This document shows, piece by piece, positions 1-7,087 of a DNA stretch of 8,707 nt. The position numbers and the translations under genes are program-made. Every line of letters begins with the position of its first letter. Position 1 is the first letter of the stretch. The DNA comes from Desulfuromusa sp. (GTDB taxonomy: Bacteria > Desulfobacterota > Desulfuromonadia > Desulfuromonadales > Geopsychrobacteraceae): the NCBI GenBank assembly GCA_021647765.1, contig JAKIUD010000097.1:1-8707 (forward strand), given 5' to 3'. Below the pieces are notes generated by a model, which was not told the DNA's origin, did not search any database, and saw only the letters and a list, made by a program, of their open reading frames with translations.

Positions 1-125
1 CATGGGCGTTAAGATGAAGCGATGTGCTTATATTATTGAAAAATACGAATAAAGTGTAGTGCCCTTATTTTCCAAGGAACCCTGATATCAAGGGCTTTGT
101 GAGGAATATGTGCGGAAGTCGGGAG
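1..125. other. Homology breakpoint and short inverted repeat at the left edge
   Basis: The recognisable part of the PocR-PAS gene ends at about position 125 on the minus strand. Below that the DNA reads into an unrelated 29-residue tail and then non-coding sequence. The stretch contains an inverted repeat, GCCCTT at 61-66 and AAGGGC at 90-95, whose loop includes the palindrome TGATATCA (83-90). This may be the inner end of an insertion or rearrangement lying mostly outside the window. I cannot name an insertion sequence from it, and no terminal repeat pair or target duplication is visible. Confidence 0.3.
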
Positions 126-1175
126 ACTCAAAACATTAGCTGCAATAGCTTCCTCAAGTTCAAGCTTCTCTTGCTCCACGTGTTTAATCACGATCTTAAG
201 GGCGGTATTTGTTTCTGCAAGTTGTAATTGTGTCTTCTTCAGCTCACGTTGACTTTCCAGTAAGACCCTTTGTGAATATTTGCGCTCTGTGATATCCAAA
301 GCAGTAAAAATTGTTTTTCCAGAGGGGACATTGTTCAGAGGAGCCGAATTCACATAAACGTCGATCAATGATCCATCTTTTGTCTTCCATTGTGCTTCTC
401 GGCCTGCTGACCCTTCACTTCTGAACTGATTTTTTATCTTCTCTCCTGACAAGGCAAAGGCTTCTGCACTTGGATAGAGAGTTTCACCACTCATCCCGGT
501 TAGTTCATCATTGGAATAACCTGTTAGTTGACTCATTGCACGGTTAGCCCATTGTATGGTGCGATTATGCGCAATTCCAATCCCGACAGGTGCCAAGTCA
601 GCAATATGCTGGAACAGGTCTTTGTGCTTTAAACATTCAGAATTGCTGCGCAAGAAGTCTAATTTTTTTTGTGCAATAAACATCATTTTTTTTGCCAAGT
701 AGCGCAAAATAGATGAAATTTGTTTTTCATCGACAATGGGAACCTCAGCCAGACTTCTCAGGTAATGCTGTTCGTCGTAACCAAATTTCAGAGCTTGAGA
801 TTTAAACCGTTCCAGATCTGGAGGGGAGAACAAAACCTGTCCTGTGAATAAGTAGGCAAGATGTTCCCCTTGGACGACAATGGGAGTACAAGCATCGACA
901 AGGCCGTTTTGACAATGGTCAATTCGAACGTCACCAACTTGCTTCAACCCAGCAGTCAACCGCTTATTGCTTTCTTTGCAATATGCTTCAGATTCCGGAT
1001 ATGCACGATGAAATTCAGTACAGATCTCGCGCCACCCGACTCTTAGTAGAAATTTATTGGTGACAACATCAACCAAGCCAATGGTAAAATTGGTTATGTC
1101 TGACAAATCACTAAAAAGATATTCCAATTCATCAATATCAATAAGGTTTCTAAGATTGACCAGTTCTGCATCCAT
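33..1175 (-). CDS. PocR-PAS sensor protein lacking its usual LuxR-type HTH output domain
   Basis: A predicted cytoplasmic sensor of 380 residues with no membrane segment. Residues about 10-170 match the PocR ligand-binding domain: it opens LIDIDELEYLF and has the conserved ICTEFHR, YCKES and CQNGLVDACTPIV segments, with cysteines at 52, 66, 88 and 96. In characterised relatives this domain binds small molecules such as propanediol; the ligand here is unknown. Residues about 185-298 are a PAS domain ending in the typical DITERK. Residues 300-345 are a charged coiled coil. In relatives that begin this way the coiled coil runs into a conserved linker and a C-terminal LuxR-type helix-turn-helix. 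Here the match stops near residue 350 (AANVLSL) and is followed by an unrelated tail. The start ATG at 1175 has an AGGA about 8 nt upstream and lies 59 nt after the GGDEF-EAL gene, so it is probably last in that operon. Without an output domain it can act only through partners, or it is a decaying gene. Confidence 0.85.
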   Translation of the reverse strand: MDAELVNLRNLIDIDELEYLFSDLSDITNFTIGLVDVVTNKFLLRVGWREICTEFHRAYPESEAYCKESNKRLTAGLKQVGDVRIDHCQNGLVDACTPIVVQGEHLAYLFTGQVLFSPPDLERFKSQALKFGYDEQHYLRSLAEVPIVDEKQISSILRYLAKKMMFIAQKKLDFLRSNSECLKHKDLFQHIADLAPVGIGIAHNRTIQWANRAMSQLTGYSNDELTGMSGETLYPSAEAFALSGEKIKNQFRSEGSAGREAQWKTKDGSLIDVYVNSAPLNNVPSGKTIFTALDITERKYSQRVLLESQRELKKTQLQLAETNTALKIVIKHVEQEKLELEEAIAANVLSLPTSAHIPHKALDIRVPWKIRALHFIRIFQ

Positions 1176-1234
1176 TTCAAAATCCTGCTTTTAACTGGGT
1201 CATTAACTCTTGTCTCCACTATGATGATGGCAAC

Positions 1235-3166
1235 TCAATCAAAAAGAAGAATTTCCGGTCTTGCAATGATGTAGCCCTGAACATAGTCAATCCCTATTGC
1301 TTGCAGGCTATCAAGAGTTTCCTGGTCTTCTGCATGTTCGGCAATTGTCGAAATCTGCATCACTCGGGCAATTTTATGAATCGATGCAACAATCTCGCGG
1401 GACAGTGGATTTCTGGTCATATCATGAACGAAACTTCCATCAATTTTTATAAAATCGACGGGAAAATATTTAAGATAAGCAAACGAAGCCATTCCGCTGC
1501 CAAAGTCGTCCAAAGCAAAACGGCACCCAATTTTTTTTATTTGTTTAATAAAAGAAATAGCTTTTTGCATTTGTTCTATTGCCACCGTTTCAGTAATTTC
1601 AAAACAGATTTTCGTAGGTTCAAAGGAGTGCGTTTCCAACTCAGATTGGATGAATTCCAGAAAAGTATCGCCGATAAGAGTGTCGCCCGATAAATTGATT
1701 GATATGAAGTCTAAAGAATCCTGTTCAGCGACATTATTTTCAAGCCAAGCAAAGGCTTTTTTCACGACCCAGCGGTCAATAACTGGCATCAGATTATAAC
1801 GTTCAGCCGCTGGCAGAAAACTCCCCGGGGGCAAAGTCACACCCGATTCATCCACCATTGAGATAAGAACTTCAAATCGCTTAAGCGGTTTTTTTCTTTT
1901 TGCCAATCTCTCAATCAACTGATAACGAAGAAAAAACCGATCATCTGCCAAAGTTTGATTGATGCGTGCGACCCAGGACATCTGTTCATTCATAGTCTGA
2001 AATTCATCGTTTTCTGAATTGTAAATATTGTAACAATTACGGCCTGAGTTCTTAGCCAGATAACAGGCTTGGTCTGCCCACTTTAAAGCCTGGGTCATAT
2101 CTTTTATGTTTGTATCAAGCAAACAAATACCAATACTCAGACTCACTCTAAAAACTTGATTTTCCCATTTAAAACGAAATTGTTCTGTATGCTTTTGTAA
2201 ACCTTTAATGACTTTGTGAACGCCATCCAACTGACAATCCTGCAATAAAAGACCAAACTCATCCCCACCTAAGCGTCCCAAAATATCCCCTTTGCGGATA
2301 TTTTTAGTCAGATAAGTCCCCAATTCCCGCAGCATTGCGTCACCGGCAATATGCCCAGCAGTATCGTTGATGACCTTGAACTGATCGAGATCAATGTAGC
2401 AGAGAGCATGTTGTGTTTTTTCTTCATCCACGCTTTCAATCGCCGCTTTCAGATTCCGTTCAAAAGAGTAGCGATTCTGCAACCCCGTCAAGCTGTCAAA
2501 ATTAGCCATGTGACGAATATGTTTCTGTAATTTCCGCTCTTTAGTCACATCTCGGAACATCACAACGGTATGGGATACATCTCCATCAACAACTGGATAG
2601 GCAAGGGTATCAGCAATAAGAAGACTTCCATCCTTGCGATACAGAGAATCATCAGGGAGATGAACACCTTTGTTGGTTATTGCAATAGTATGAATGGGAC
2701 AACCACTAACTGGAAATGACATACCCTTCTCTGGACAACAATGGGTCAGGGTGTGCATATCCTGCCCAAGCAGTTCATCTTCGTCATAGCCCAACATTTC
2801 TAGAGCAGCACGATTGATAAACAGACATTTCCCGTGCGGGTCTATTTCGTAGATGCCTTCTCCGGTTGATTGAAACATCAGTTCATAGCGTCTACTCAGC
2901 TCTTCAAATTTTAAACTACTGATCCAGATTTTGTTTAGAACACGATGCACCTGACGATAGAGCAACACACAGAGCCCCCCACTGAGCACTACAAATCCAC
3001 CAAAAATCAGGTGTTCATGCCTGTTTGTCAAAGTCTCTTCCCAGAACACATCATTATAAATTGCTGAAAGGAGGAGCATACAACCAAGACCAATAAGAGG
3101 CCAAAAGACCATCGCTTTGCTGGGAGTACTCGCCAAACTATCTAACGTAGGTTTCCCCTCAGACAT
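1235..3166 (-). CDS. Membrane-bound PAS-GGDEF-EAL cyclic-di-GMP enzyme
   Basis: A 643-residue protein with two N-terminal membrane segments (about 18-37 and 53-70), a cytoplasmic PAS domain (about 90-210), a GGDEF domain (about 215-385) and an EAL domain (about 400-643). The diguanylate cyclase site is intact: GGDEF at 300-304, with an RxxD inhibitory I-site (R291, D294) exactly five residues before it. Cyclase activity and product feedback are therefore expected. The EAL domain keeps most phosphodiesterase residues: E432 (motif reads EVL), N491, E523, D553-D554, K574, E610 and Q630. The arginine of the ExLxR motif is Ser436, so hydrolysis is uncertain. The PAS domain has a Cys-rich insert (C143, C144, C156) seen in many PAS proteins. 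Translation is probably coupled to cheW: only 2 nt separate them, and the GAGGA ribosome site overlaps the last cheW codons. It likely converts a signal sensed by the same operon into c-di-GMP, the motile/sessile switch. Confidence 0.93.
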   Translation of the reverse strand: MSEGKPTLDSLASTPSKAMVFWPLIGLGCMLLLSAIYNDVFWEETLTNRHEHLIFGGFVVLSGGLCVLLYRQVHRVLNKIWISSLKFEELSRRYELMFQSTGEGIYEIDPHGKCLFINRAALEMLGYDEDELLGQDMHTLTHCCPEKGMSFPVSGCPIHTIAITNKGVHLPDDSLYRKDGSLLIADTLAYPVVDGDVSHTVVMFRDVTKERKLQKHIRHMANFDSLTGLQNRYSFERNLKAAIESVDEEKTQHALCYIDLDQFKVINDTAGHIAGDAMLRELGTYLTKNIRKGDILGRLGGDEFGLLLQDCQLDGVHKVIKGLQKHTEQFRFKWENQVFRVSLSIGICLLDTNIKDMTQALKWADQACYLAKNSGRNCYNIYNSENDEFQTMNEQMSWVARINQTLADDRFFLRYQLIERLAKRKKPLKRFEVLISMVDESGVTLPPGSFLPAAERYNLMPVIDRWVVKKAFAWLENNVAEQDSLDFISINLSGDTLIGDTFLEFIQSELETHSFEPTKICFEITETVAIEQMQKAISFIKQIKKIGCRFALDDFGSGMASFAYLKYFPVDFIKIDGSFVHDMTRNPLSREIVASIHKIARVMQISTIAEHAEDQETLDSLQAIGIDYVQGYIIARPEILLFD

Positions 3167-3168
3167 TG

Positions 3169-3690
3169 TTAGTCCTCACTTTCGATTCCAGTTTGATCCA
3201 GATCGTTACTTACAGTTTTAACAAAACCAACTAAAGACTCAACATCAAGAAGAATTTTTATGTCAGCACCTACTTTGCCAAGCCCCTTAATATAATTGTT
3301 TTCAGCCTTTTGTTGTGGCACTGATTCAATCTGTTTGGCAGAAATTTCGACAACTTCATCGACGCGGTCAACAACCAGACCCGTCGTCTGTTCATCCACC
3401 TCAACGACGATAATACAGGTGCGTTCATCGTAATCACGCTCAGGCAAGCCAAAGCAAAGACGAACATCCATGACCGGGATAACCCGGCCACGTAGGTTAA
3501 CGACTCCCTTGATGAAATCGGGCATATCTGGAATATTGGTGATTTTCTGGATACCGATGATTTCAGTCACATAGCTGATGGCAATACCATAATCTTCACC
3601 GTGTAGATGGAGGGTCAAATAGAGATCACGCTGAGAATCTTCAACCTGCTGGATCTCTTCCTGCTCAACTAACTCTGCTGTATTTGTCAT
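3169..3690 (-). CDS. cheW: Chemotaxis coupling protein CheW
   Basis: A single CheW/SH3-like domain protein of 173 residues, linking chemoreceptors to the CheA kinase at the cytoplasmic side of receptor arrays. Family features are present: a DLYLTLHLHGEDYGI opening strand, the NIPDMPDFIKGVVNLRGRVI segment with the conserved NLRG-IPV core, and the GLVVDRVDEVVEI region. The frame is open back to an ATG at 3741 that would overlap the receptor gene. I prefer the ATG at 3690 because GGAAGGAAA lies just upstream at ribosome-binding distance, and because the domain normally has only a short N-terminal extension (here the acidic ELVEQEEIQQVEDSQ). It follows the receptor gene by 37 nt and precedes the GGDEF-EAL gene by 2 nt. 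No CheA, CheY, CheR or CheB gene is in the window, so it must work with a kinase encoded elsewhere, perhaps to dedicate this receptor to a signalling array. Confidence 0.95.
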   Translation of the reverse strand: MTNTAELVEQEEIQQVEDSQRDLYLTLHLHGEDYGIAISYVTEIIGIQKITNIPDMPDFIKGVVNLRGRVIPVMDVRLCFGLPERDYDERTCIIVVEVDEQTTGLVVDRVDEVVEISAKQIESVPQQKAENNYIKGLGKVGADIKILLDVESLVGFVKTVSNDLDQTGIESED

Positions 3691-3727
3691 TATATTTTCC
3701 TTCCAGCAACCATTGAACCTTAGCCTC

Positions 3728-5536
3728 TTAATACTTTCCAAAATTACTATCGTCTAGAGTAATCTGTTCTGGTGGTTTTATAGCCGTATTTTGCTTTTCT
3801 TCAATGCCCCCCCAACCACTACTGTTGGGCTGTGATCTTGTGGAAGCAAAACTATCAGTTTGTACAACTGGTGAAGCAATGCTCTGTCCCTGCTTTAGTT
3901 TAAAACGCTGCAACATACTCCGTAATTGAGCTGCTTGTGCCGACAGTTCTTCAGCTGCTGCAGCACTTTCTTCGGCGCTGGCGGTATTCCGCTGGGTCAC
4001 CGTGTCGATCTGAGTCACTCCAATATTAATTTCAGCAACCCCCTGAGCTTGCTCGTTGCTGGCAGCGGAAATTTCCGCAACCAAATCGGTGACTTTGCTA
4101 ACACCAGACACAATTCCCTCTAAAGCTTCTGCTGTTTGGTTGGCAATAGTCGTCCCATTTGCGGTTTTTTCAACGGAGCCCTCAATCAGTTCTGAGGTCT
4201 CTGCCGCAGCCTTAGCGCTGCGTGCTGCCAGGTTGCGCACCTCCTCTGCGACAACGGCAAAACCTTTACCATGTTGTCCGGCACGAGCCGCCTCAACCGC
4301 AGCATTCAGGGCAAGTAAGTTCGTCTGGAAAGCTATTTCGTCAATCGTTTTTATAATTTTGGAAATTTTCTGACTTTCCTCACTAATTTCAGTCATCGCC
4401 GTCACCATTTTTTGCATTTGCTCACTGCCCTTTTCTGCCGCCTGCTTGGTTTCTGTCGATAAACTATTGGCCTGAGCGGCATTTTCTGCATTGAGGGTGG
4501 TTTGCGATGAGGTTTGATTGAGAGATGCTGAAATTTCTTCCAGGGAGGCGGCTGATTCTGTTGCTCCCTGAGAAAGATCCTGGCTTGAATCGGCGATTTC
4601 ACCCGAGGCTGATGAAATTTCATTCCCGGCGATCTGGATCTGCCCCATGATTTCGTTCAGGTCTGTAGCTAGCTTTTGTAAGCTCCCCCGGACAAGATCT
4701 TGGTCATCGCGTGGAGTTATCTCGAAAGTCAGATCACCATCGGACATTTTATTGGTCATTGCTAATAATTCATATTGGAAAAAGTCGGTAACCGCATCAA
4801 GAGATTTTGCTATCTGTCCAATCTCATCGTTTCGATCCAGTTTTAAGAGTTCACCAAGGTGGCCATTTTCAAGTTCTTCCAAAACCTCGACTATTTTGCG
4901 TATTGGCCCGGTCAGGGAGCGACTGATGAGGATTGCGAGAAGTGCCCCCAGGATCAAAGCAATAATACCAACAGAAATAACTGTTATGTTCTGGCTTTTA
5001 ATATCCGCTGCTGTTTCTTCTATTAATCCTTCCGCATGCGTAGAGACTTTTTCTCGCATCTCAGTGAGCTGCTTCTGGACTTCTTGAAGGGCTTTATGTG
5101 TTTCTTTGTTGAAAATTACTCTGGCTTCCTGTCTTCCCTTAAGTCTAATTTGTTTTGCTGAGGCATACAGCGCGGCATAGGGTTGCTCAATTGCTTGAAG
5201 ATTACTGCGAAGGTCTGGTATTAAACGTTCGGCTTTCTGCCGTTCTTCGCCGTAATACCATTTGCCAAAACTGCTTTGATGCGGATCTATCTGCACATCA
5301 AGTTCGCTGCCGTTGTCATCATTGAGAAATTTTGCCACATGACTTATCCAGGTCAGATGGTCGATTTCCAATTCGGCCAGATCAGCCTTGAGTTGTTCTC
5401 CGGCGCTCACACGTTGTCCATCCTTAACCGTCCGGGACAGACCGTACATTCCCACCACCAGAACTGCCAGCAACAGGCAAAGGATGGTTCCAGAAAGTAG
5501 CAACATCTTTTTACCAATTTTTAGATTGTCAAACAT
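3728..5536 (-). CDS. Methyl-accepting chemotaxis protein with a CZB-like periplasmic sensor that has lost zinc ligands
   Basis: A 602-residue transmembrane chemoreceptor. Order: membrane segment (about 10-32), periplasmic sensor (33-184), second membrane segment (about 185-206), HAMP (207-260), long methyl-accepting coiled coil, and the signalling hairpin at 398-437 including AFQTNLLALNAAVEAARAG, which contacts CheA/CheW. A flexible tail from about 547 ends in DDSNFGKY; no NWETF-type CheR-binding pentapeptide is seen. The sensor segment resembles the chemoreceptor zinc-binding (CZB) fold, with an HLTW start (H60, W63) and a DPHQ-SSFGKWYYGE core (86-97). In zinc-binding members the residue before FGKW is cysteine and two histidines follow in an HxxxH pair; here these are Ser88/Ser89 and Tyr120/Tyr124. 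Only H60, and possibly H86, remain, so it probably senses something other than zinc, or senses by another route. GGAGG sits 7 nt before the ATG. It lies 103 nt downstream of the hemerythrin gene, on the same strand. Confidence 0.95.
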   Translation of the reverse strand: MFDNLKIGKKMLLLSGTILCLLLAVLVVGMYGLSRTVKDGQRVSAGEQLKADLAELEIDHLTWISHVAKFLNDDNGSELDVQIDPHQSSFGKWYYGEERQKAERLIPDLRSNLQAIEQPYAALYASAKQIRLKGRQEARVIFNKETHKALQEVQKQLTEMREKVSTHAEGLIEETAADIKSQNITVISVGIIALILGALLAILISRSLTGPIRKIVEVLEELENGHLGELLKLDRNDEIGQIAKSLDAVTDFFQYELLAMTNKMSDGDLTFEITPRDDQDLVRGSLQKLATDLNEIMGQIQIAGNEISSASGEIADSSQDLSQGATESAASLEEISASLNQTSSQTTLNAENAAQANSLSTETKQAAEKGSEQMQKMVTAMTEISEESQKISKIIKTIDEIAFQTNLLALNAAVEAARAGQHGKGFAVVAEEVRNLAARSAKAAAETSELIEGSVEKTANGTTIANQTAEALEGIVSGVSKVTDLVAEISAASNEQAQGVAEINIGVTQIDTVTQRNTASAEESAAAAEELSAQAAQLRSMLQRFKLKQGQSIASPVVQTDSFASTRSQPNSSGWGGIEEKQNTAIKPPEQITLDDSNFGKY

Positions 5537-5639
5537 TTTAAACCTCCAAAGAGTCGAAAAGTCTTATAAATCTGATCCGTTATACAAATTTTTCATGATC
5601 TATATTTCAAACATAAATTGTTTTTTGTTTAATTTATAA
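5537..5639 (-). promoter_or_regulatory. AT-rich spacer between hemerythrin and chemoreceptor genes with a 7-bp hairpin
   Basis: The 103-nt spacer contains a perfect inverted repeat, ATAAATT (5613-5619) and AATTTAT (5631-5637), with an 11-nt T-rich loop. On the minus strand it lies shortly after the hemerythrin stop codon, but no U-tract follows and the stem is all A/T, so it is a poor terminator. It could be an operator or mRNA processing site. The receptor gene may have its own promoter here: a TTGAAA and a TATAAC occur on the minus strand but are 20 nt apart, wider than optimal, so I do not call one firmly. Confidence 0.3.
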
Positions 5640-6002
5640 TCAACAAGACCCTTCTGTAGTTTGAAGAAGTTTGGTATCAAAATCGAGAACATGAAGGGTC
5701 AACAATGTTTTAACTTCTTGCGCAAACTTGTAATCATCTATCATATTTTTATTCCTTTCTGCCTCAAGCAAGTGCAGAACAACGGCTATGTGCCTGTGTT
5801 CTTTCTTGTGCTCTGCAGGAAATTTTCGATCCATAGCTGCAATGATTTTTTCTTCATGTTCTATATGAGCAAGAAAAGCAGGAACAAGTTGTGTGTCCAA
5901 ATCACTCCCACACCTTTCCAAGATTGAACGTATGATGTAATCAATGTTGGCATGATCCAGATCCAGTTCATTTACCCCAATTTTTACTGCACCGTGCCAC
6001 AT
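5640..6002 (-). CDS. Bacteriohemerythrin (di-iron O2-binding protein)
   Basis: A single-domain hemerythrin of 120 residues, a soluble four-helix bundle holding a non-haem di-iron centre that reversibly binds O2. All seven expected ligands can be placed: H17 (DLDHANID), H46 and E50 (HIEHEE), H65 and H69 (HKKEH), H104 and D109 (HVLDFD). The frame is open further upstream to an ATG at 6056, but I choose the ATG at 6002. AAGGAG precedes it at good spacing, and bacteriohemerythrins typically begin with a Trp close to the N-terminus (here Met-Trp). At 120 residues it is slightly short for the family. It is on the same strand as, and just before, the chemoreceptor, CheW and GGDEF-EAL genes. That suggests a role in O2 sensing or O2 delivery/protection linked to taxis, which is inference from context. 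The protein ends in a lone cysteine (GSC). Confidence 0.9.
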   Translation of the reverse strand: MWHGAVKIGVNELDLDHANIDYIIRSILERCGSDLDTQLVPAFLAHIEHEEKIIAAMDRKFPAEHKKEHRHIAVVLHLLEAERNKNMIDDYKFAQEVKTLLTLHVLDFDTKLLQTTEGSC

Positions 6003-6440
6003 ATTGTTTCTCCTTTTTGCTGGAGTAAACTTTCCCAACTGTCTGGCACATGACACACCAAAACAGACATAATGATATTTTACTTATTAATTTATAATAA
6101 TTACATGATTGCCATTGTTGATTTAAAAAACAATGTGAAATATTCGGGTATTTAACAGGTATGTTTATTACCTATATGGCAGAAGATAAAAGTAAAAATA
6201 TTGACAGATTTAGTAATAGTTCTGTCCACATCATCACCATAAAAGTTTGATATTACTGACCTAATAAACATTCATCGGCAAAATATACTTTTCTTAAAAA
6301 CTACTCAGTAACCACTGAAGAACCACACTGAAATACTAGTTAATAATCAGGTTAATAGTCGAAAATATTTTTTTAGACTGAATTCATAACAAATATGGTT
6401 ATATTTGGAAGGCAATTAAATTTATAATTTTTGAGTCATT
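6003..6440. other. AT-rich intergenic region upstream of hemerythrin
   Basis: No convincing gene on either strand; base composition is clearly more AT-rich than the neighbouring genes. It should hold the promoter of the hemerythrin-led operon (minus strand) and perhaps that of the former aquaporin gene (plus strand), but no textbook -35/-10 pair or sigma-54 box could be assigned. Three small inverted repeats occur: CATTGTT (6113-6119) with AACAATG (6129-6135); ACAGGTA (6155-6161) with TACCTAT (6169-6175, one mismatch); GACAGA (6203-6208) with TCTGTC (6221-6226). Any of these could be a regulator site. Confidence 0.5.
6113..6135. promoter_or_regulatory. Inverted repeat CATTGTT-N9-AACAATG, possible operator
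   Basis: A perfect 7-bp inverted repeat about 110 bp upstream of the hemerythrin start. Size and spacing are compatible with a dimeric regulator site. It contains TTGAT but not the second half of an FNR-type TTGAT-N4-ATCAA box, so no regulator is assigned. Confidence 0.3.
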
Positions 6441-6464
6441 TTTTTCAAACGAGAGGAGCGAAAG

Positions 6465-6577
6465 ATGCCGTCATCAAAAAATTAGGAGCTGAATTTATCG
6501 GAACATTCTGGCTGGAACTGGGAGGATGTGGCAATCTTTCAGGGAAGTTGGGCATTATCACAATTATGGGACGGTGA
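6465..6577 (+). pseudogene. aqpZ: 5' remnant of an aquaporin Z-like gene, frameshifted and truncated
   Basis: After a good ribosome site (GAGGAG, 6453-6458) an ATG at 6465 starts MPSSKN and stops at once. One extra A in the six-A run at 6476-6481 would instead give MPSSKK followed by LGAEFIGTFWLELGGCG (6482-6532). That is the N-terminal first-helix signature of bacterial AqpZ water channels (typically AEFIGTFWLVLGGCGSAV). After GGCG the match ends, the frame reads unrelated sequence to a TGA at 6575-6577, and none of the later aquaporin parts (NPA motifs, other helices) is present. The frameshift and the loss of about 90 percent of the gene mark it as dead. The junction near 6533 is a deletion or insertion endpoint. 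Confidence 0.75.
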
Positions 6578-6885
6578 CAGGGGGACGTAGTTGCTTTAGT
6601 GTTTTAACTTAGAAAGCCTTCGGAATCATTCAGAAATCGGAAACAACCACCTTGCGCAATCTTAAAAAAATATCCAGTGGATAAAAAAATGAAGGACTCA
6701 CCATCTTCCTCAAGTGGAAATTAGAGGTACTGTTTGACGTTGAGCAATTGAAAAGCCGGAAGGTTATCGCTATTTTGAAAATCTACCCTGCCAGTCAACA
6801 GTTTCCCGACTTTATGGCTCTGTATCGATGTAATTCCTGCAAATGCCGGGGGGCTTGAAATGTCAGATTCTGAAAGCCCCAAAGA
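6533..6885. other. Gene-free scar sequence between the aquaporin stub and the fic region
   Basis: No recognisable protein in any frame. It begins where aquaporin homology stops and includes GACAGGGGGACGTAG (about 6576-6590), a GGGACA-rich phrase of the sort found around REP/RAYT-type elements. It ends with an inverted repeat, GGGGCTT (6850-6856) and AAGCCCC (6874-6880), directly before the REP-like hairpin. A plus-strand frame open from 6685 to 6858 encodes a short Cys-containing peptide, but it lacks a start codon and family resemblance. The stretch looks like debris of one or more mobile or repeat elements. Confidence 0.45.
6584..6601 (+). repeat. Imperfect 18-bp direct repeat, left copy (right copy 7970-7987)
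   Basis: GACGTAGTTGCTTTAGTG here and GACGTTGCTGCTTCAGTG at 7970-7987 agree at 15 of 18 positions in the same orientation, and both lie beside GGGAC-rich sequence. They bracket the REP-like hairpin, fic and the small antisense gene. They may be ends of related repeat elements rather than a target duplication, since they are not identical. Chance is not excluded. Confidence 0.35.
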
Positions 6886-6912
6886 GGGGCAGGCACCTTC
6901 GGAGCCAGTCCC
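6886..6912. repeat. REP-like imperfect palindrome
   Basis: Twelve-base arms, GGGGCAGGCACC and GGAGCCAGTCCC, flank a TTC loop. Nine positions pair by Watson-Crick rules, one is a G-T wobble, and two are A-A mismatches. The GGGGCAGGCACC...GGAGCCAGTCCC pattern is familiar from intergenic REP-type palindromes mobilised by RAYT (Y1/TnpA_REP) transposases in deltaproteobacteria and other phyla; this is from memory, not a search. No RAYT gene is present here. The downstream phrase GGGGTTAGGTCTTG (6942-6955) also resembles sequence often seen next to such elements. Confidence 0.6.
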
Positions 6913-7087
6913 TAAATTGTTCAGACTAATCCATGAACACCGGGGTTAGGTCTTGAAAAAACAGTATATTCGGGGGACATTGCTTGAGTGCATTAACGGT
7001 GAGAATCTGCTAAAGCTACAGGAATCGGCACAAATCAGTTTGCGTAATTGTCAGGGCATCGACTTGATTAATCGGAGCAATGACTAC

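Noticed and set aside
861..1046. Plus-strand frame of 61 codons inside the PocR-PAS gene
   Set aside because: Antisense shadow of a well-supported domain, with no ribosome site or family resemblance. The same applies to other frames lying wholly inside the receptor, CheW, GGDEF-EAL and hemerythrin genes.
6020..6050. TGGCAC at about 6044 as a sigma-54 promoter
   Set aside because: The second element (TTGC at the required spacing) is absent and the orientation would point away from hemerythrin.
6161..6250. Plus-strand 29-codon frame beginning MFITYMAEDKSK
   Set aside because: Very short, no Shine-Dalgarno site, in AT-rich spacer DNA, and no recognised family.
6685..6858. Plus-strand open frame with a Cys-x-x-Cys-like end (CNSCKC)
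   Set aside because: No start codon or ribosome site near its beginning, no recognisable family, and it lies in scar sequence. Two close cysteines are not enough for a zinc-ribbon call.
6953..7087. TTG-initiated 45-residue extension of Fic
   Set aside because: It lies in repeat-like DNA, has no good ribosome site, and Fic homology begins only after the ATG at 7088.
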